Of a stretch of DNA of 64,000 nt, positions 54,044 to 63,006 are shown piece by piece (positions within the stretch are counted from its first letter, which is position 1; each line of letters begins with the position of its first letter). The stretch lies in assembly GCA_019455245.1 (NCBI GenBank), contig JACFMR010000004.1, forward strand, positions 62,001 through 126,000, in the 5' to 3' direction. The notes under the pieces were generated by a model. It saw nothing but the letters and a program-made list of their open reading frames with translations. It did not search any database and was not told where the DNA came from. The position numbers and the translations under genes are program-made. The stretch comes from Opitutaceae bacterium. GTDB taxonomy: Bacteria > Verrucomicrobiota > Verrucomicrobiia > Opitutales > Opitutaceae.

Positions 54044-55606
54044 ATGAGCAACGTGGTCAAAATCTACGACACCACCCTTCGGGACGGCACGCAGGGTGAG
54101 GGCATCAGTTTTTCCGTGGCGGACAAGCTGCGCATCGCCGAGCGGCTGGATGCCTTCGGGGTTGATTACATCGAGGGCGGTTTCCCGGGTTCGAATCCGC
54201 GCGACATCGCGTTTTTTGCGGAGGCGCGGACGCTGCGGCTGAAGCATGCGCGGCTGGCGGCCTTCGGGGCCACGCGCCGCGCCGGGGTGACGGCGGCCGA
54301 GGACGCGCAGTTGCGCCAGTTGCTCGACAGCGAAATGCCGGTGCTCACGATCGTCGGCAAGACGTGGCTGATGCACGTGGAGGAAGTCCTGCGCACCACG
54401 GCGGAGGAAAACCTCGCGATGATCGAGGACAGCGTGCGCCACCTGGTGCAGGCGGGCCGCGAGGTGATCTACGACGCGGAGCATTTTTTTGACGGCTATC
54501 GAGACAATCCCGACTACGCCCTGCGCACGCTGGAAGCGGCGTTGAAAGGCGGTGCGGCCAACCTGACGCTCTGCGAGACCAACGGCGGCAAGCTCGTGTC
54601 GGAGGTGCATGAGATCGTGGCGGCGGCGGTGGCGCGTTTCGGCGGCGACAAGATCGGGGTGCATTGCCACAACGACAGCGGGCTGGGCGTGGCGGTGTCG
54701 CTGGCCGGCATCGCGGCCGGGGCCACGCTCGTGCAGGGCACGATCAACGGCTACGGCGAGCGCGTGGGCAACGCCAACCTCACCACGATTCTGCCCAACC
54801 TGCTGTTGAAGATGGACCGCACGGCGCATTGCGCGCCGAACCTCGCGGAGCTGCGCGACCTCTCGCTGTTTTTTGACGAGCTGGCCAACCTGCGGCCCGA
54901 CCCGAAGGCGCCCTACGTGGGCCACTCGGCCTTTGCGCACAAGGGCGGCCTGCACGCCAACGCGGCGCAGAAGGTGGCACGCAGCTACGAGCACATCGAC
55001 CCGGCGCTGGTCGGCAACCGCACGCGCGTGCTGGTGTCCGACATGGCCGGCCGCAGCAGTTTCGCACTCAAGGCGAAGGAGCTGGGGCTGGTGTTCGAAG
55101 AAAAGAACCCGGGCGTGAAGGACCTGATCGAGGAGCTGAAATCACGCGAGTTCCGCGGCTACGAATACGAGGCGGCCGACGCGTCGTTCAAGCTGCTCGC
55201 GGCCCAGTTTCTGCAGGAGCGGAAAACCTTTTTCGAGGTCATCGGCTATCGCGTGATCATCGAGCGCCATGACGAGGAACTGTGGGCCGAGGCCACGGTG
55301 AAGCTCAGGGTCAACGGCGAGATCGTTCACACCGTGGCGGAGGAGACGGGCCCGATCGGCGCGCTCGACAAGGCGCTGCGGCGCGCCCTCGACACGGCCT
55401 ATCCGCAGCTGCGCAACATGATCCTGCGCGACTACAAGGTCAGGATCCTCGACAGCAACCAGGGCGCCGGTTCGCGCACGCGCGTGCTGATCGAGAGCGG
55501 CGATGAAAACGACATTTGGGGCACGGTGGGCGTGAGCGACAACGTCGTCGACGCCAGCTGGGAGGCCCTGCGCGAGGCGGTCGAATACAAGCTGGCGCAA
55601 GGCTGA
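54044..55606 (+). CDS. cimA: citramalate synthase
   Basis: 520 aa DRE-TIM metallolyase: 'YDTTLRDGTQGEGISFSVAD' (about residues 8-27) with the catalytic DRDG-type motif, 'VHCHNDSGLGVAVS' (about 206, metal HxH) and 'QGTINGYGERVGNANL' (about 228). The C-terminal LeuA-type allosteric domain follows ('FFEVIGYRVIIERHDEE', about 395 onward). The FPGSNPRD and AHKGGLHANA motifs match the CimA branch rather than isopropylmalate synthase. It condenses pyruvate and acetyl-CoA to citramalate for isoleucine synthesis, typical of organisms with abundant PFOR. Confidence 0.92.
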   Translation: MSNVVKIYDTTLRDGTQGEGISFSVADKLRIAERLDAFGVDYIEGGFPGSNPRDIAFFAEARTLRLKHARLAAFGATRRAGVTAAEDAQLRQLLDSEMPVLTIVGKTWLMHVEEVLRTTAEENLAMIEDSVRHLVQAGREVIYDAEHFFDGYRDNPDYALRTLEAALKGGAANLTLCETNGGKLVSEVHEIVAAAVARFGGDKIGVHCHNDSGLGVAVSLAGIAAGATLVQGTINGYGERVGNANLTTILPNLLLKMDRTAHCAPNLAELRDLSLFFDELANLRPDPKAPYVGHSAFAHKGGLHANAAQKVARSYEHIDPALVGNRTRVLVSDMAGRSSFALKAKELGLVFEEKNPGVKDLIEELKSREFRGYEYEAADASFKLLAAQFLQERKTFFEVIGYRVIIERHDEELWAEATVKLRVNGEIVHTVAEETGPIGALDKALRRALDTAYPQLRNMILRDYKVRILDSNQGAGSRTRVLIESGDENDIWGTVGVSDNVVDASWEALREAVEYKLAQG

Positions 55607-55663
55607 GCGGCAGATCTCCACTGCGTGGGGTCTTGGTCGGAGCCTGCCGACAGGCGAGGGCAA

Positions 55664-55719
55664 CTGTAGCCGGGGTCGCTGACCCCGGAAATAACCGGCC
55701 TCACCGCGGCCGGCTACAG
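55664..55719. repeat. 56-bp REP-like palindrome CTGTAGCCGG...CCGGCTACAG
   Basis: Terminal arms CTGTAGCCGG (55664-55673) and CCGGCTACAG (55710-55719) are perfect reverse complements; inside is a second hairpin CCGGGGTC-GCT-GACCCCGG (55671-55689). Related TGTAGCCGGCACG pieces occur in the repeat block at 62.47-62.95 kb. Located in the gap between cimA and the isomerase-like gene. Confidence 0.75.
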
Positions 55720-55822
55720 GTTTTGCGAATGCCTGCCCGCAGGCCCCTGCCATTCGATCAAACATCACCGGTTGGCGGTGAAAGAAGCGTGACGGGTGCG
55801 CGGCGGCCCGTAGTGTCCGGGC

Positions 55823-57253
55823 ATGTCAACCCCGCCCCTGCGCCTCGGATTGTTTGGCATCGGCCTCGATGCCTATTGGCCGCAATTTGCCGGACTCAAG
55901 GAACGGCTCGAAGGCTACGTGGCGCGCGTCGCCGACAAGATCGCGCGGCCCGGCGTTGAGATCGTGAACCTCGGCCTGATCGACAATCCCGAGCGGGCCC
56001 ATGCCGCCGGGCGCGAATTTCGCCGCGCCGATGTGGATGTGATTTTGCTGCACGTGACGACCTACGCGTTGTCGTCCACCGTGCTGCCGGTGGTGCAACG
56101 CGCGAAGGTGCCGGTGCTGATCCTGAACCTGCAGCCGGCGCCGGCGATCGACTACGCCAGTTTCAATCGCATGGGCGACCGCACCAAGATGACCGGCGAG
56201 TGGCTGGCGCATTGCGCGGCGTGCCCGGTGCCGGAGATTGCGAATGTGTTCCGCCGCACGGGCGTGAGTTTTCACCAGGTCACCGGCATGCTGGAAAACG
56301 ACCCGGTGTGCTGGCGCGAGATCGATGCGTGGGTGGAGGCGGCGCGCGTGGTCGCGGCCATGCAGGGCAACCGGCTCGGCCTCATGGGGCACTACTACGG
56401 CGGGATGCTCGACATCTATTCCGACACCACGCTGCAATGCGCGACCTTCGGCACGCACATCGAGATTTTGGAGGTGGACGAATTGTCGGCGCGCCGGCGC
56501 GAGGTGGCCGCGGCGGCCATCGAGGCGCGGCTGGCGGAGTTTCGCAACGTGTTCGACATCCAGGCGGATTGCGCGGCGGAGGATCTGACGGAAGCCGCAC
56601 GCACCTCGGTGGCGCTGGACGGACTGGTGGCGGACCGCCGGCTCGGTTCGCTGGCGTATTTCTACAGCGGCACCGGCGTGGCGGAAAACGAGGCCACGCT
56701 CGCTTCGATCATCCTCGGCACCTCCTATCTCACCGGCCGCGGTGTGCCGGTGGCGGGCGAATACGAGGTGAAAAACGTGCAGGCGATGAAGCTCATGGAC
56801 CTGCTCGGTGTCGGCGGCTCGTTCACCGAATACTACGCGATGGATTACGATGCCGACGTGGTGCTGATGGGGCACGATGGGCCGGGGCACATCCGCGTGG
56901 CGGAGGGCAAGACGAAGGTGCGGCCGCTGCAGGTTTATCACGGCAAGGTCGGCCGCGGGCTTTCGGTGGAGATGTCGGTCAAGCACGGCCCGGTGACGCT
57001 GCTTTCGGTCGTAGAACGCGAGGCCGGCAAACTCGGCCTGCTGTGCGCCGAGGCCGAGTCGGTGCCCGGACCGATCCTCGAAATCGGCAACACCAACAGC
57101 CGCTACCGTTTTGCCTGCGGCGCGCGGGAGTTCGTCAACCGCTGGAACGCCCAGGGCCCGGCGCATCATTGTGCGGTCGGGGTCGGCCACGTGGCGCACA
57201 AGCTGGAGAAGATCGGCGCGTTGCTCGGGCTCGAGGTCGTGCGGGTGGTATGA
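55823..57253 (+). CDS. L-arabinose/L-fucose isomerase-fold protein
   Basis: 476 aa, close to the length of L-arabinose isomerase. The metal-ligand quartet of that fold is recognisable: Glu in 'GVAENEATLASIIL' (about 291), Glu in 'VAGEYEVKNVQAMKL' (about 313), His in 'VLMGHDGPGHIRVAE' (about 350) and His in 'HHCAVGVGHVAHKL' (about 455). The N-terminus 'LGLFGIGLDAYWPQF' also fits. The sequence is divergent, so the aldose/ketose substrate is unclear. First gene of a run with a hydrolase, a ceramidase-like protein and a lyase. Confidence 0.8.
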   Translation: MSTPPLRLGLFGIGLDAYWPQFAGLKERLEGYVARVADKIARPGVEIVNLGLIDNPERAHAAGREFRRADVDVILLHVTTYALSSTVLPVVQRAKVPVLILNLQPAPAIDYASFNRMGDRTKMTGEWLAHCAACPVPEIANVFRRTGVSFHQVTGMLENDPVCWREIDAWVEAARVVAAMQGNRLGLMGHYYGGMLDIYSDTTLQCATFGTHIEILEVDELSARRREVAAAAIEARLAEFRNVFDIQADCAAEDLTEAARTSVALDGLVADRRLGSLAYFYSGTGVAENEATLASIILGTSYLTGRGVPVAGEYEVKNVQAMKLMDLLGVGGSFTEYYAMDYDADVVLMGHDGPGHIRVAEGKTKVRPLQVYHGKVGRGLSVEMSVKHGPVTLLSVVEREAGKLGLLCAEAESVPGPILEIGNTNSRYRFACGAREFVNRWNAQGPAHHCAVGVGHVAHKLEKIGALLGLEVVRVV

Positions 57254-57288
57254 GTGAAAACCATCAAATGAGACCGACCCTGGATCAA

Positions 57289-57305
57289 CGCGTTGAGGGC
57301 AACGC
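57289..57305 (-). repeat. 17-bp repeat shared with 62665-62681
   Basis: CGCGTTGAGGGCAACGC here is the exact reverse complement of GCGTTGCCCTCAACGCG at 62665-62681. Surrounding sequence (GGCGCGGCGCCCTCGGAG, 57322-57339) is also palindromic. Lies in the 118 bp gap before the hydrolase gene. Confidence 0.6.
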
Positions 57306-57371
57306 CTTCCACCTGCGGTATGGCGCGGCGCCCTCGGAGAGGCCGCCCTACCTTTCAATCCTGTATCAAAC

Positions 57372-58124
57372 GTGACAAACGACACCTCTGTTGGGTCTGC
57401 CTCCGTTACCATCGCGGGTCAGCCGGCCGTGGAGTTCACGGTGCTGGGCCGGCGGGCATTTTTGGTCGAGGCTCCGGCGATATCCGCCGAACCGGGGCCG
57501 CGGCCATGGGTGTGGTATGCGCCGACGTTGCCGGGATTGCCGGCGAAGGAAGAGGCTTGGATGTTCGAGCGCCTGGTGGCGGCGGGCGTGGCAATCGCGG
57601 GCATCGATGTCGGTGAGTCGTATGGCAATCCCGCCGGGCGGTCGCTGTTCACCGCGTGGCATGCGTTGCTGGGGCACCGGGGTTATTCGCGGCGTCCGGC
57701 TTTGCTGGCACGCAGCCGCGGCGGGCTGATGCTCTACAACTGGGCCGCGGAGCATCCTGATTCCGTGGCGGGTATCGCGGGCATTTATCCGGTCTGCAAC
57801 TTGGAGAGCTATCCCGGCCTGACGAAAGCCGCGCCGGCCTACGGTCTGGACAAGACGCAGCTGGCCGCCCAGCTCGCGCAGCACAATCCGGTCGACAGGT
57901 TGGCGCCGCTGGCGCGCGCGGGCGTGCCGATTATGCACCTGCATGGGGATCAGGATGAGATCGTGCCGCTGGAGGCCAACTCGGCCTTGTTGGCGGAGCG
58001 TTACCGGGCGTTGGGCGGACCGGTGGAAGTGCAGATCTTTGCCGGTCAGGGGCACAACTACTGGTCCGGTTGGTTTCAATCGCAGGCCCTGGTCGATTTT
58101 CTGGTCCGGTGTGCGCGCACATGA
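57372..58124 (+). CDS. alpha/beta hydrolase
   Basis: 250 aa from the GTG at 57372. Fold of the prolyl-oligopeptidase/dienelactone-hydrolase type with nucleophile segment 'ALLARSRGGLMLYNWAAE' (Ser about residue 117; the position before Ser is Arg and the first Gly of GxSxG is Ala), acid 'LHGDQDEIVPLEANSA' (about 193) and 'GQGHNYWSGW' (His about 230). 'TLPGLPAKEEAWMF' may form part of the oxyanion hole. No signal peptide. Esterase or peptidase for a small substrate; overlaps the ceramidase-like gene by 4 bp. Confidence 0.75.
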   Translation: MTNDTSVGSASVTIAGQPAVEFTVLGRRAFLVEAPAISAEPGPRPWVWYAPTLPGLPAKEEAWMFERLVAAGVAIAGIDVGESYGNPAGRSLFTAWHALLGHRGYSRRPALLARSRGGLMLYNWAAEHPDSVAGIAGIYPVCNLESYPGLTKAAPAYGLDKTQLAAQLAQHNPVDRLAPLARAGVPIMHLHGDQDEIVPLEANSALLAERYRALGGPVEVQIFAGQGHNYWSGWFQSQALVDFLVRCART

Positions 58125-59437
58125 CCACATCCAACCCACCGCTGCGCCTTGCGACCTTTGTCACGGATGTCACACCGCCGCTCGGGGTCCCCTTGTGTCA
58201 CGGCAACGTCAAAGCCGCGGCGGAGATTGTGGATCGGTTGAGTGCCCGCGGGATCATCCTGCTCGGGGCGGGCGAGCCGATCGTGATCTGTGTCTATGAC
58301 TGGCTGGGCATCAGCAACCGGGCGCATGATCTCTGCCGCGCGGAGATCGCCCGGGCCGTGGGCACGAGTCCGGATCGCGTGACCGTGCAGGTGGGGCATC
58401 CGCACGATGCTCCCGGGGTGGATTTCTCCACGCAGGAGATTTTGGAGCCCGCCGGACTCGGCGACTACATGTTCGATCCTCCCTCCACCTTGACCACGTT
58501 TGCGGCGGTGGGGCGCGCGGCGGGTGCGGCCGTGAAGCGTGCGGTGCCGGTCACCCACCTGGGCGTGGGGCAGGGCGTGGTGGAAAAGGTGGCGTCGAAC
58601 CGCCGGGTGCAGGGACCGGATGGAAAAGTGATCTTGGTGCGCCTGAGTTCATGCAAGGATCCCGCGGGTTGGGCCGCACCGGAAGGGACGATCGATCCGG
58701 TGCTGCGCTTGCTGTCGTTCTGGCACGGCGATCAACCCGTGGCCGCGCTGACCCACTACGCCACGCACCCGCAAAGCCATTACGGACGGGGCGGGGTGAG
58801 TTACGATTTTCCGGGCATGGCCCGCGCGGCGCGGGAGCGGGAGCTGCCGGGCGTGGTGTTGCTGCATTTCAACGGCTGCGGCGGCAACATCGCGGCCGGC
58901 AAATACAACGACGGTTCGCCGGCCAACCGGCCGGTGCTGGCGGCGCGCCTGGAAGCCGGCATGAAGGCGGCCTGGGAGAATCAGCAAATGACCCCGATTA
59001 CAGCGGCCGATATTGGCTGGGAGGTTGCGCCGGTCGCCTTGCCGGTGCGCGCAACGATTACCGAGGAGGCCAAGACCACCTCATTGATGGACGGGAATTT
59101 GCGGGATTATGATCGCGTGTTCGCCGCGCGTGACCTGGCGTTCCTGCGGCGGATGAAGTCCGGCCATCGCATCCCGATCAGCTGTTTGCGCCTGGGTTAC
59201 GCGCGGGTGCTCTATCTGCCGGCGGAAATGTTCGTCGAATACCAGCTCGCGGCGGCCAGGATGCGGCCGGACCTCACGGTGTGCGTGGCGGCTTATGGCG
59301 ATCTCGGCCCGGGCTATGTGGGCACGAAGATTGCCTACGAGGAAGGCGGCTATGAAGTCGGCTTCGTCTCGCGCGTCGCGCCCGAGGTCGAAGACGTGAT
59401 CATGACGGCGATGCGCTCGCTGCTGCAGCGCGATTGA
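58121..59437 (+). CDS. neutral ceramidase-like protein, divergent
   Basis: 438 aa from the ATG at 58121 (ATGA overlap with the hydrolase). N-terminal 'LATFVTDVTPPLGVPLCHG' and 'VTVQVGHPHDAPGVDFS' (about residue 95) correspond to the ceramidase 'D.TP..G' and 'HTHS' positions; 'ALTHYATHPQSHYGRGG' (about 205) and 'LLHFNGCGGNIAAGKYND' (about 250) match the His and 'CGD..PN' positions. No signal peptide, no C-terminal immunoglobulin-like domain. More divergent than the relative at 43027-44388. Substrate unknown; operon context points to a sugar-containing compound. Confidence 0.7.
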   Translation: MTTSNPPLRLATFVTDVTPPLGVPLCHGNVKAAAEIVDRLSARGIILLGAGEPIVICVYDWLGISNRAHDLCRAEIARAVGTSPDRVTVQVGHPHDAPGVDFSTQEILEPAGLGDYMFDPPSTLTTFAAVGRAAGAAVKRAVPVTHLGVGQGVVEKVASNRRVQGPDGKVILVRLSSCKDPAGWAAPEGTIDPVLRLLSFWHGDQPVAALTHYATHPQSHYGRGGVSYDFPGMARAARERELPGVVLLHFNGCGGNIAAGKYNDGSPANRPVLAARLEAGMKAAWENQQMTPITAADIGWEVAPVALPVRATITEEAKTTSLMDGNLRDYDRVFAARDLAFLRRMKSGHRIPISCLRLGYARVLYLPAEMFVEYQLAAARMRPDLTVCVAAYGDLGPGYVGTKIAYEEGGYEVGFVSRVAPEVEDVIMTAMRSLLQRD

Positions 59438-59469
59438 GGGCCGGTTCTGTCGCACCGTTTTCTTTCCAG

Positions 59470-62424
59470 ATGAACCTCCCGTCCGAATCCCACCCCGCCG
59501 CAAGTTTCGTGTTCCGGACGATGAACCCGGAGGAGGAATCCAGCATGCACCGCTGGCCGACGGCGGAGCCGGCCGAACTGGTGGTGCCGCTCGCGGCCCC
59601 GGCGGCGGAGACGGCGCGGTGTTTTTGTCTGCCGGTGCACGCCGACCGGCAAAGCATGCTGTTTGTCGAAGTCGTGCTGGATTGCGCGACGGCGGAAGCG
59701 GCGGAGGTGACCCGCGGTTATCGCACCCGCTTCGTGGTCGAGTGGGCGGGCTGGAATACGCTTTGTTTCACGACGGCGTCGCTCGAACCGATCGGCGAAC
59801 CCGGCGGTCTGCACGCGATCAAACGACTGCGGCTGGTGGCGGGCAGCACGACGTGGGCCGGCACGGTGCTGGAGATCGGCCGGCCGACATGGCGGGCGGA
59901 AACGCCGCTCATCCCGGTGACACCCGGCGAGGACCTGCTGGTGAATTTTCTGCACGAGCGCTTTTGGGACCGGCACGAGTGGGTGCACACCGGCACCGCG
60001 GACCTGCCGCCGGCGGAGCAGAATTTGGATGTGGCGTGGATGTATGCGAATTTGCGTTACCTGCAGAAACCGGGCCGCCATCACCAAACCGCCTACACGC
60101 GGCGGATGGACGTGGACATCGCGGGTTGCCAGGCGATCTCGGTCTGGACCGCCACGGATGTGCGCGCGGTGTTCAGCGTGGTGTTGGAGATCGACGGCAC
60201 GCCGGTGCGGGTGATCGACCGCCGGCGCGGACTCGGTGGGGGCGACGAGATGCGGGCTGTGATCTCCGGGCGGCGGTTGACCGCGCTCACGTTTGAACTG
60301 GAACAGGCGGAAGCGGAAATCACCGAGCCGAATCCCGTGCAGGTGGCCTCGGCGATTCGTTGGGTGCTGTTGGAAAAAACCGGCGCCGATCCCGCGCGGG
60401 CCGGGCAGGCATGGGGCATCCCGCCGGTGACGGCACCGGAGCCGGTGGCGGATTGGGAGGATCAGATGTTGCCCGTGGGGATCCTGGTCGGCCGCGAGGA
60501 GTTTTTGCGTTTGCGCGATGCGGCCCGCCAACCGGGGCCGTTGCACAAACTGGCGCAGGAGATCATCGCGGAATCGCGGGCGCATTGGGATTACCGGCCG
60601 GAACAATTTGCGGGGCGCTACCTGCCGGTCGATCTGGGCAACCAGGGCTGCGAACGCCGCGTGTCGCCGGCGGACCAGATGTATCATGTCAACAGCGGCA
60701 TGGTTTACGGCGCGCTGGCGTTTGCCCTGACCGGTGATCTGCGGCACGCGCACGCGGCGCGGCGGGGACTGTTGACCGCGGTGCGCTGCACGACGTGGCA
60801 GGGCGGTTTTCCGAGCCGGATTCCCTGCGGCCTGCCGGGCTACCGCGCGCCGTTCATCGAGACCGCCGCGGCGCAATGCGTGGCGCAGTGTTACGATTTT
60901 TTGTATCCGCTGCTTTCGGACGCCGAACGGCGCGAGGTGGAGGATGCGCTGTTTGGCAAGGCGCTGCCGTGGCTCGACATGTATCTGCGTCTCTACGGCG
61001 AAGGCTACCTGCTCAAAAGCAACCAGGGCGCGATCTATGTGGCGGGCGTGGTGCAGGCGGCGTTGGTGGCGCGGCGCAGTCATCCGGAGGCCGATGCGAT
61101 TCTCGCGCGTTGGCTCGGCTGGTTTCCGCGCATGCTGGCCAACTACTACACCGAGAGCGGTGCGGCCAACGAGGGGCCGGGCTATTGGGAATACACCACG
61201 CAGCACGCCGCGGAGGCACTCATCGCCATCAGCCGGCACACGGGCCGCCCGGTGCGCGACTGCGCGCCGGCGCACCTCGGCCGCACGATGGATTACCTGA
61301 TGCACCTGCGTTCCCTCGCCCGCGAGCAGCTGTCGTTCCTGCCGTTGAGCGACAACATCGAGGGTGTGGGTTACCAGTTCATGAACAGCTCGCTGCTGTT
61401 CTTCGCGCGGCATTACAACGACCGCAACGCACTGTGGCTGTGGCACGAGTATTTCGCGCAACGGCCCAACCCGCCGGGCAGCCCGCTGTTTGGCAAACGC
61501 ATGGCCGGGGCGTGTTCACTGTCCGGCCTGATGGAGTTTCTGCTGCACACGCCAGATGTTCCGGCCGCGCCGAAGCTGCCGCCGGCCAAGCGGTTCGAGG
61601 GCTGCGACCGCATCTTCCTGCGCACCGGCGGCCGGCGCGGCGACGTGCTGTTTTTCTTCGAGGGCGGACCGCAGACCTTCGAGCACACGCACCGCGACAA
61701 GGGCCAGTTCATCCTCGAGGCTTACGGCGAGCGTTTCGCGGCGGATCCGGGCGTGGTCAAATATCAGGATCCGGCCTCGTTGAACTACAAGGGTACCACG
61801 TATCACAACCTCGTCACGCAACACGGCCGCGATCAGGACTACCGCGATGCGAACCGCGCCGTGGTGCTGGAGCGCGTGGATGGCGGCGGTGAGTGCGACC
61901 ATCTCGTGGCGGACCTGGCGAATTCCTACCGCAGCTTCACGCGCTATCGCCGGCAGGTGCTGTTTGTGCGGCCGCATTACTTCGTCGTGCTGGATGATGT
62001 GGCGGCGGCAGAAGGCGGGTTGGAGTGGAACTACCATTCCTGCGCGCCGATCGAAACTGTCGATCTCGCGACGGGGTGCATCCGCCTGCAGGGCGCGGCG
62101 GCGGCGATGACGCTGGCGGTGGCCGCTGCGCAACCGCTGACGGCGCGGACGGGTCGTTACGAATCCGACGGACAGGTGCTCACGCACAATCTCGTGCTGG
62201 TGCCGCCTGCGGCGGCCACGACGCTCACGCTGGCGGCGCTGCTGGTGCCGTTTCCAATGTCCGGATCCGAACCGCAGGTGCACGTCGCGCAGACCGAAGG
62301 TGCGGCGGAGTTTGTAGTGACCGGCGCGTGGGGTGAAGATCGCGTCGTCTGCGATCTGCGGGCCGGCTCGGCATCGGTGCGCGTGACGCGCAAGATGAAC
62401 GGCGGCGAAGCAACGGTCTTCTGA
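59470..62424 (+). CDS. large heparinase II/III-like protein
   Basis: 984 aa from the ATG at 59470; an alternative ATG at 59545 is preceded by AGGAGGA eight bases upstream and could be the true start. N-terminal beta-rich domain (about residues 30-330), then a helical toroid ('VSPADQMYHVNSGMVYGALAF', 'IETAAAQCVAQCYDFLYPLLS', about 390-690). The C-terminal beta sandwich carries the heparinase signature 'EHTHRDKGQFILEAYGER' (about 745) and 'FAADPGVVKYQDPASLNYKG', 'YHNLVTQ'. No signal peptide. Probable polysaccharide or oligouronide lyase acting in the cytoplasm; last gene of the isomerase-hydrolase-ceramidase-like run. Confidence 0.8.
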   Translation: MNLPSESHPAASFVFRTMNPEEESSMHRWPTAEPAELVVPLAAPAAETARCFCLPVHADRQSMLFVEVVLDCATAEAAEVTRGYRTRFVVEWAGWNTLCFTTASLEPIGEPGGLHAIKRLRLVAGSTTWAGTVLEIGRPTWRAETPLIPVTPGEDLLVNFLHERFWDRHEWVHTGTADLPPAEQNLDVAWMYANLRYLQKPGRHHQTAYTRRMDVDIAGCQAISVWTATDVRAVFSVVLEIDGTPVRVIDRRRGLGGGDEMRAVISGRRLTALTFELEQAEAEITEPNPVQVASAIRWVLLEKTGADPARAGQAWGIPPVTAPEPVADWEDQMLPVGILVGREEFLRLRDAARQPGPLHKLAQEIIAESRAHWDYRPEQFAGRYLPVDLGNQGCERRVSPADQMYHVNSGMVYGALAFALTGDLRHAHAARRGLLTAVRCTTWQGGFPSRIPCGLPGYRAPFIETAAAQCVAQCYDFLYPLLSDAERREVEDALFGKALPWLDMYLRLYGEGYLLKSNQGAIYVAGVVQAALVARRSHPEADAILARWLGWFPRMLANYYTESGAANEGPGYWEYTTQHAAEALIAISRHTGRPVRDCAPAHLGRTMDYLMHLRSLAREQLSFLPLSDNIEGVGYQFMNSSLLFFARHYNDRNALWLWHEYFAQRPNPPGSPLFGKRMAGACSLSGLMEFLLHTPDVPAAPKLPPAKRFEGCDRIFLRTGGRRGDVLFFFEGGPQTFEHTHRDKGQFILEAYGERFAADPGVVKYQDPASLNYKGTTYHNLVTQHGRDQDYRDANRAVVLERVDGGGECDHLVADLANSYRSFTRYRRQVLFVRPHYFVVLDDVAAAEGGLEWNYHSCAPIETVDLATGCIRLQGAAAAMTLAVAAAQPLTARTGRYESDGQVLTHNLVLVPPAAATTLTLAALLVPFPMSGSEPQVHVAQTEGAAEFVVTGAWGEDRVVCDLRAGSASVRVTRKMNGGEATVF

Positions 62425-63006
62425 TTGGGCGGGCCCGGTTCCGCGCGAACCGCGGCGAACGCGGAGGTTTGAAATGTAGCCGGCACGCCCTCGTGCCGGG
62501 GATGGAAACGCGGGACGAGGGCGTCCCGCCCACAGGGCCGGGGCGGCTGCGGAGGATAGAAATGTAGCTGGCACGCCCCCGTGCCGGGGAATGGACTTCG
62601 CCAAGCCTACGAAGGGCGCTCCAGCGCGGCTACGCTTCAACCTCAACAGTGCCAAAGGTGGTGCGCGTTGCCCTCAACGCGCAGATGCGTTCATGCCGGA
62701 GCAAGGCAAGCGTCTTGCGGACAAGCCGCTCCACCGCGGAATTGAACTGAACATACCTGTTCCGAGTGCCGTCTGATTTACGCCGTCTGCCGGGCGGATG
62801 GAGAGGAACGCGTGACGAGGCGTCCCGCCCACAGGGTTCGGAGGCGCGGCGGACACGGAGGTTAGAAATGTAGCCGGCACGCCCTCGTGCCGGGCGGATG
62901 GAGATGAACGCGGGACGAGGGCGTCCCGCCCACAGGTTTCGGAGGCGCGGCCAGCGCGGCTACGGCGAAGATTCTGCCGCTCCACCGGCCGTGCGGTGAG
63001 CTTGCC
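62425..63006. repeat. 582 bp block of degenerate palindromic repeats
   Basis: No gene. Unit: (A)ATGTAGCCGGCACGCCCTCGTGCCGG...GGGACGAGGGCGTCCCGCCCACAGG, whose halves contain ACGCCCTCGT and ACGAGGGCGT and so form a large inverted repeat. Copies: 62472-62536 (full), 62561-62594 (left half), 62790-62850 (right half), 62867-62950 (full, then CCAGCGCGGCTAC). Between them lie CCAGCGCGGCTAC at 62621-62633 and the 17-bp GCGTTGCCCTCAACGCG at 62665-62681. Spacing is irregular, so this is not CRISPR. Confidence 0.75.

Noticed and set aside
54180..54200. GGTTCGAATCC, resembling a tRNA T-arm
   Set aside because: Lies inside cimA coding sequence (Gly-Ser-Asn-Pro) and has no cloverleaf around it.
62425..63006. 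Possible CRISPR array
   Set aside because: Repeat units are inverted, of unequal length and irregularly spaced, with no unique equal-length spacers and no cas genes.
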